Below are positions 7,476-7,698 of a DNA stretch of 7,698 nucleotides, piece by piece. The stretch is from Lachnospiraceae bacterium (GTDB lineage: Bacteria > Bacillota > Clostridia > Lachnospirales > Lachnospiraceae), in the NCBI GenBank assembly GCA_024697505.1, contig JAILFQ010000176.1, positions 1 through 7,698 of the forward strand, given 5' to 3'. Both the position numbers and the translations under genes were made by a program. Positions within the stretch are counted from its first letter, which is position 1. The number at the start of each line of letters is the position of its first letter. The notes beneath the pieces are model-generated. The model saw only the letters and a program-made list of their open reading frames with translations. It was not told where the DNA came from and did not search any database.

Positions 7476-7698
7476 GAAAAACAGCGATGATAGAGTAGAA
7501 CTTGCAAAGAGAATAAGCAAATATACCGTAAAGAAAAAGACAATGAGTGCTCTGGAACTCATATTCAGGTACATAATCCTTATTTGTATCGGTTTTATAA
7601 TCATTACACCATTGTATACAAATATTAAGGAAGCCCTGACAGAGCAGAGCATGCTTGGACTTAAGAATACTGCCTGGATACCTCCTGCAGTATCATTA
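7465..7698 (+). CDS. Carbohydrate ABC transporter permease, MalG type, second pair (3' end outside window)
   Basis: The first 78 codons are present and the frame is open to the right edge, where the window cuts the gene. A lysine-rich cytoplasmic leader (MTTKKNSDDR, then KYTVKKK) precedes one hydrophobic helix near residues 32-51 (LIFRYIILICIGFIIITPLY). The segment TNIKEALTEQSMLGL...WIPPAVSL matches the loop after helix 1 of MalG-type permeases, where 'P-x-W-x-P' style sequence is usual. The EAA motif would lie beyond the edge and cannot be checked. The start overlaps the upstream permease by 11 bases in a different frame, the usual sign of tightly coupled partner subunits. The family call rests on this N-terminal pattern plus its position after a MalF-type gene. 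Confidence 0.82.
   Translation, partial: MTTKKNSDDRVELAKRISKYTVKKKTMSALELIFRYIILICIGFIIITPLYTNIKEALTEQSMLGLKNTAWIPPAVSL

Overview
The window looks like part of one long, tightly packed operon from a low-to-moderate-GC Gram-positive bacterium. I infer a gut or rumen Lachnospiraceae-type Clostridium relative (Butyrivibrio/Roseburia-like). The reasons are roughly 40% GC by eye, strong GGAGG-type ribosome binding sites, AGA-rich arginine and CTT-rich leucine codon use, a Gram-positive lipoprotein, and sugar ABC permeases of the two-subunit MalF/MalG kind. The genus is not proven by the sequence. All six genes lie on the + strand, with gaps of 10 to 31 bases or overlaps between them. I see no terminator, promoter, RNA gene, mobile element or CRISPR array inside the window.

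Layout: (1) the 3' part of a MalF-type permease whose start lies left of the window (to 958); (2) a MalG-type permease (990-1883); (3) a 693-residue exported membrane protein with a signal peptide, a propeller of NHL-like repeats, TPR-like helices, one membrane helix and a C-terminal Yip1-type multi-spanning domain (1894-3975); (4) an 839-residue lipoprotein resembling the DUF5696 family, with a glycosidase-like barrel and a small C-terminal beta domain (3994-6513); (5) a second, more divergent MalF-type permease (6519-7475); (6) the 5' part of a second MalG-type permease, cut by the right edge (7465-7698).

The genes therefore form two complete permease pairs flanking two large surface proteins of poorly known function. 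No solute-binding protein and no ATPase is present. In Gram-positive CUT1 importers the ATPase is often a shared MsmX/MsmK-type protein encoded elsewhere, and the binding proteins are probably just outside the window. My working model, which is inference, is a carbohydrate capture, processing and uptake system. In it the lipoprotein binds or cleaves a glycan at the cell surface, the propeller/TPR/Yip1 protein acts as a membrane-anchored scaffold or sensor, and the two permease pairs import products. The substrate cannot be read from this sequence.

Three start positions need care. The first gene is open to the left edge, so its first internal ATG is not the start. For genes 2 and 5 the longest reading frames begin at TTG or GTG codons that lie inside the ribosome binding site; the real starts are the next ATG (990) and GTG (6519).
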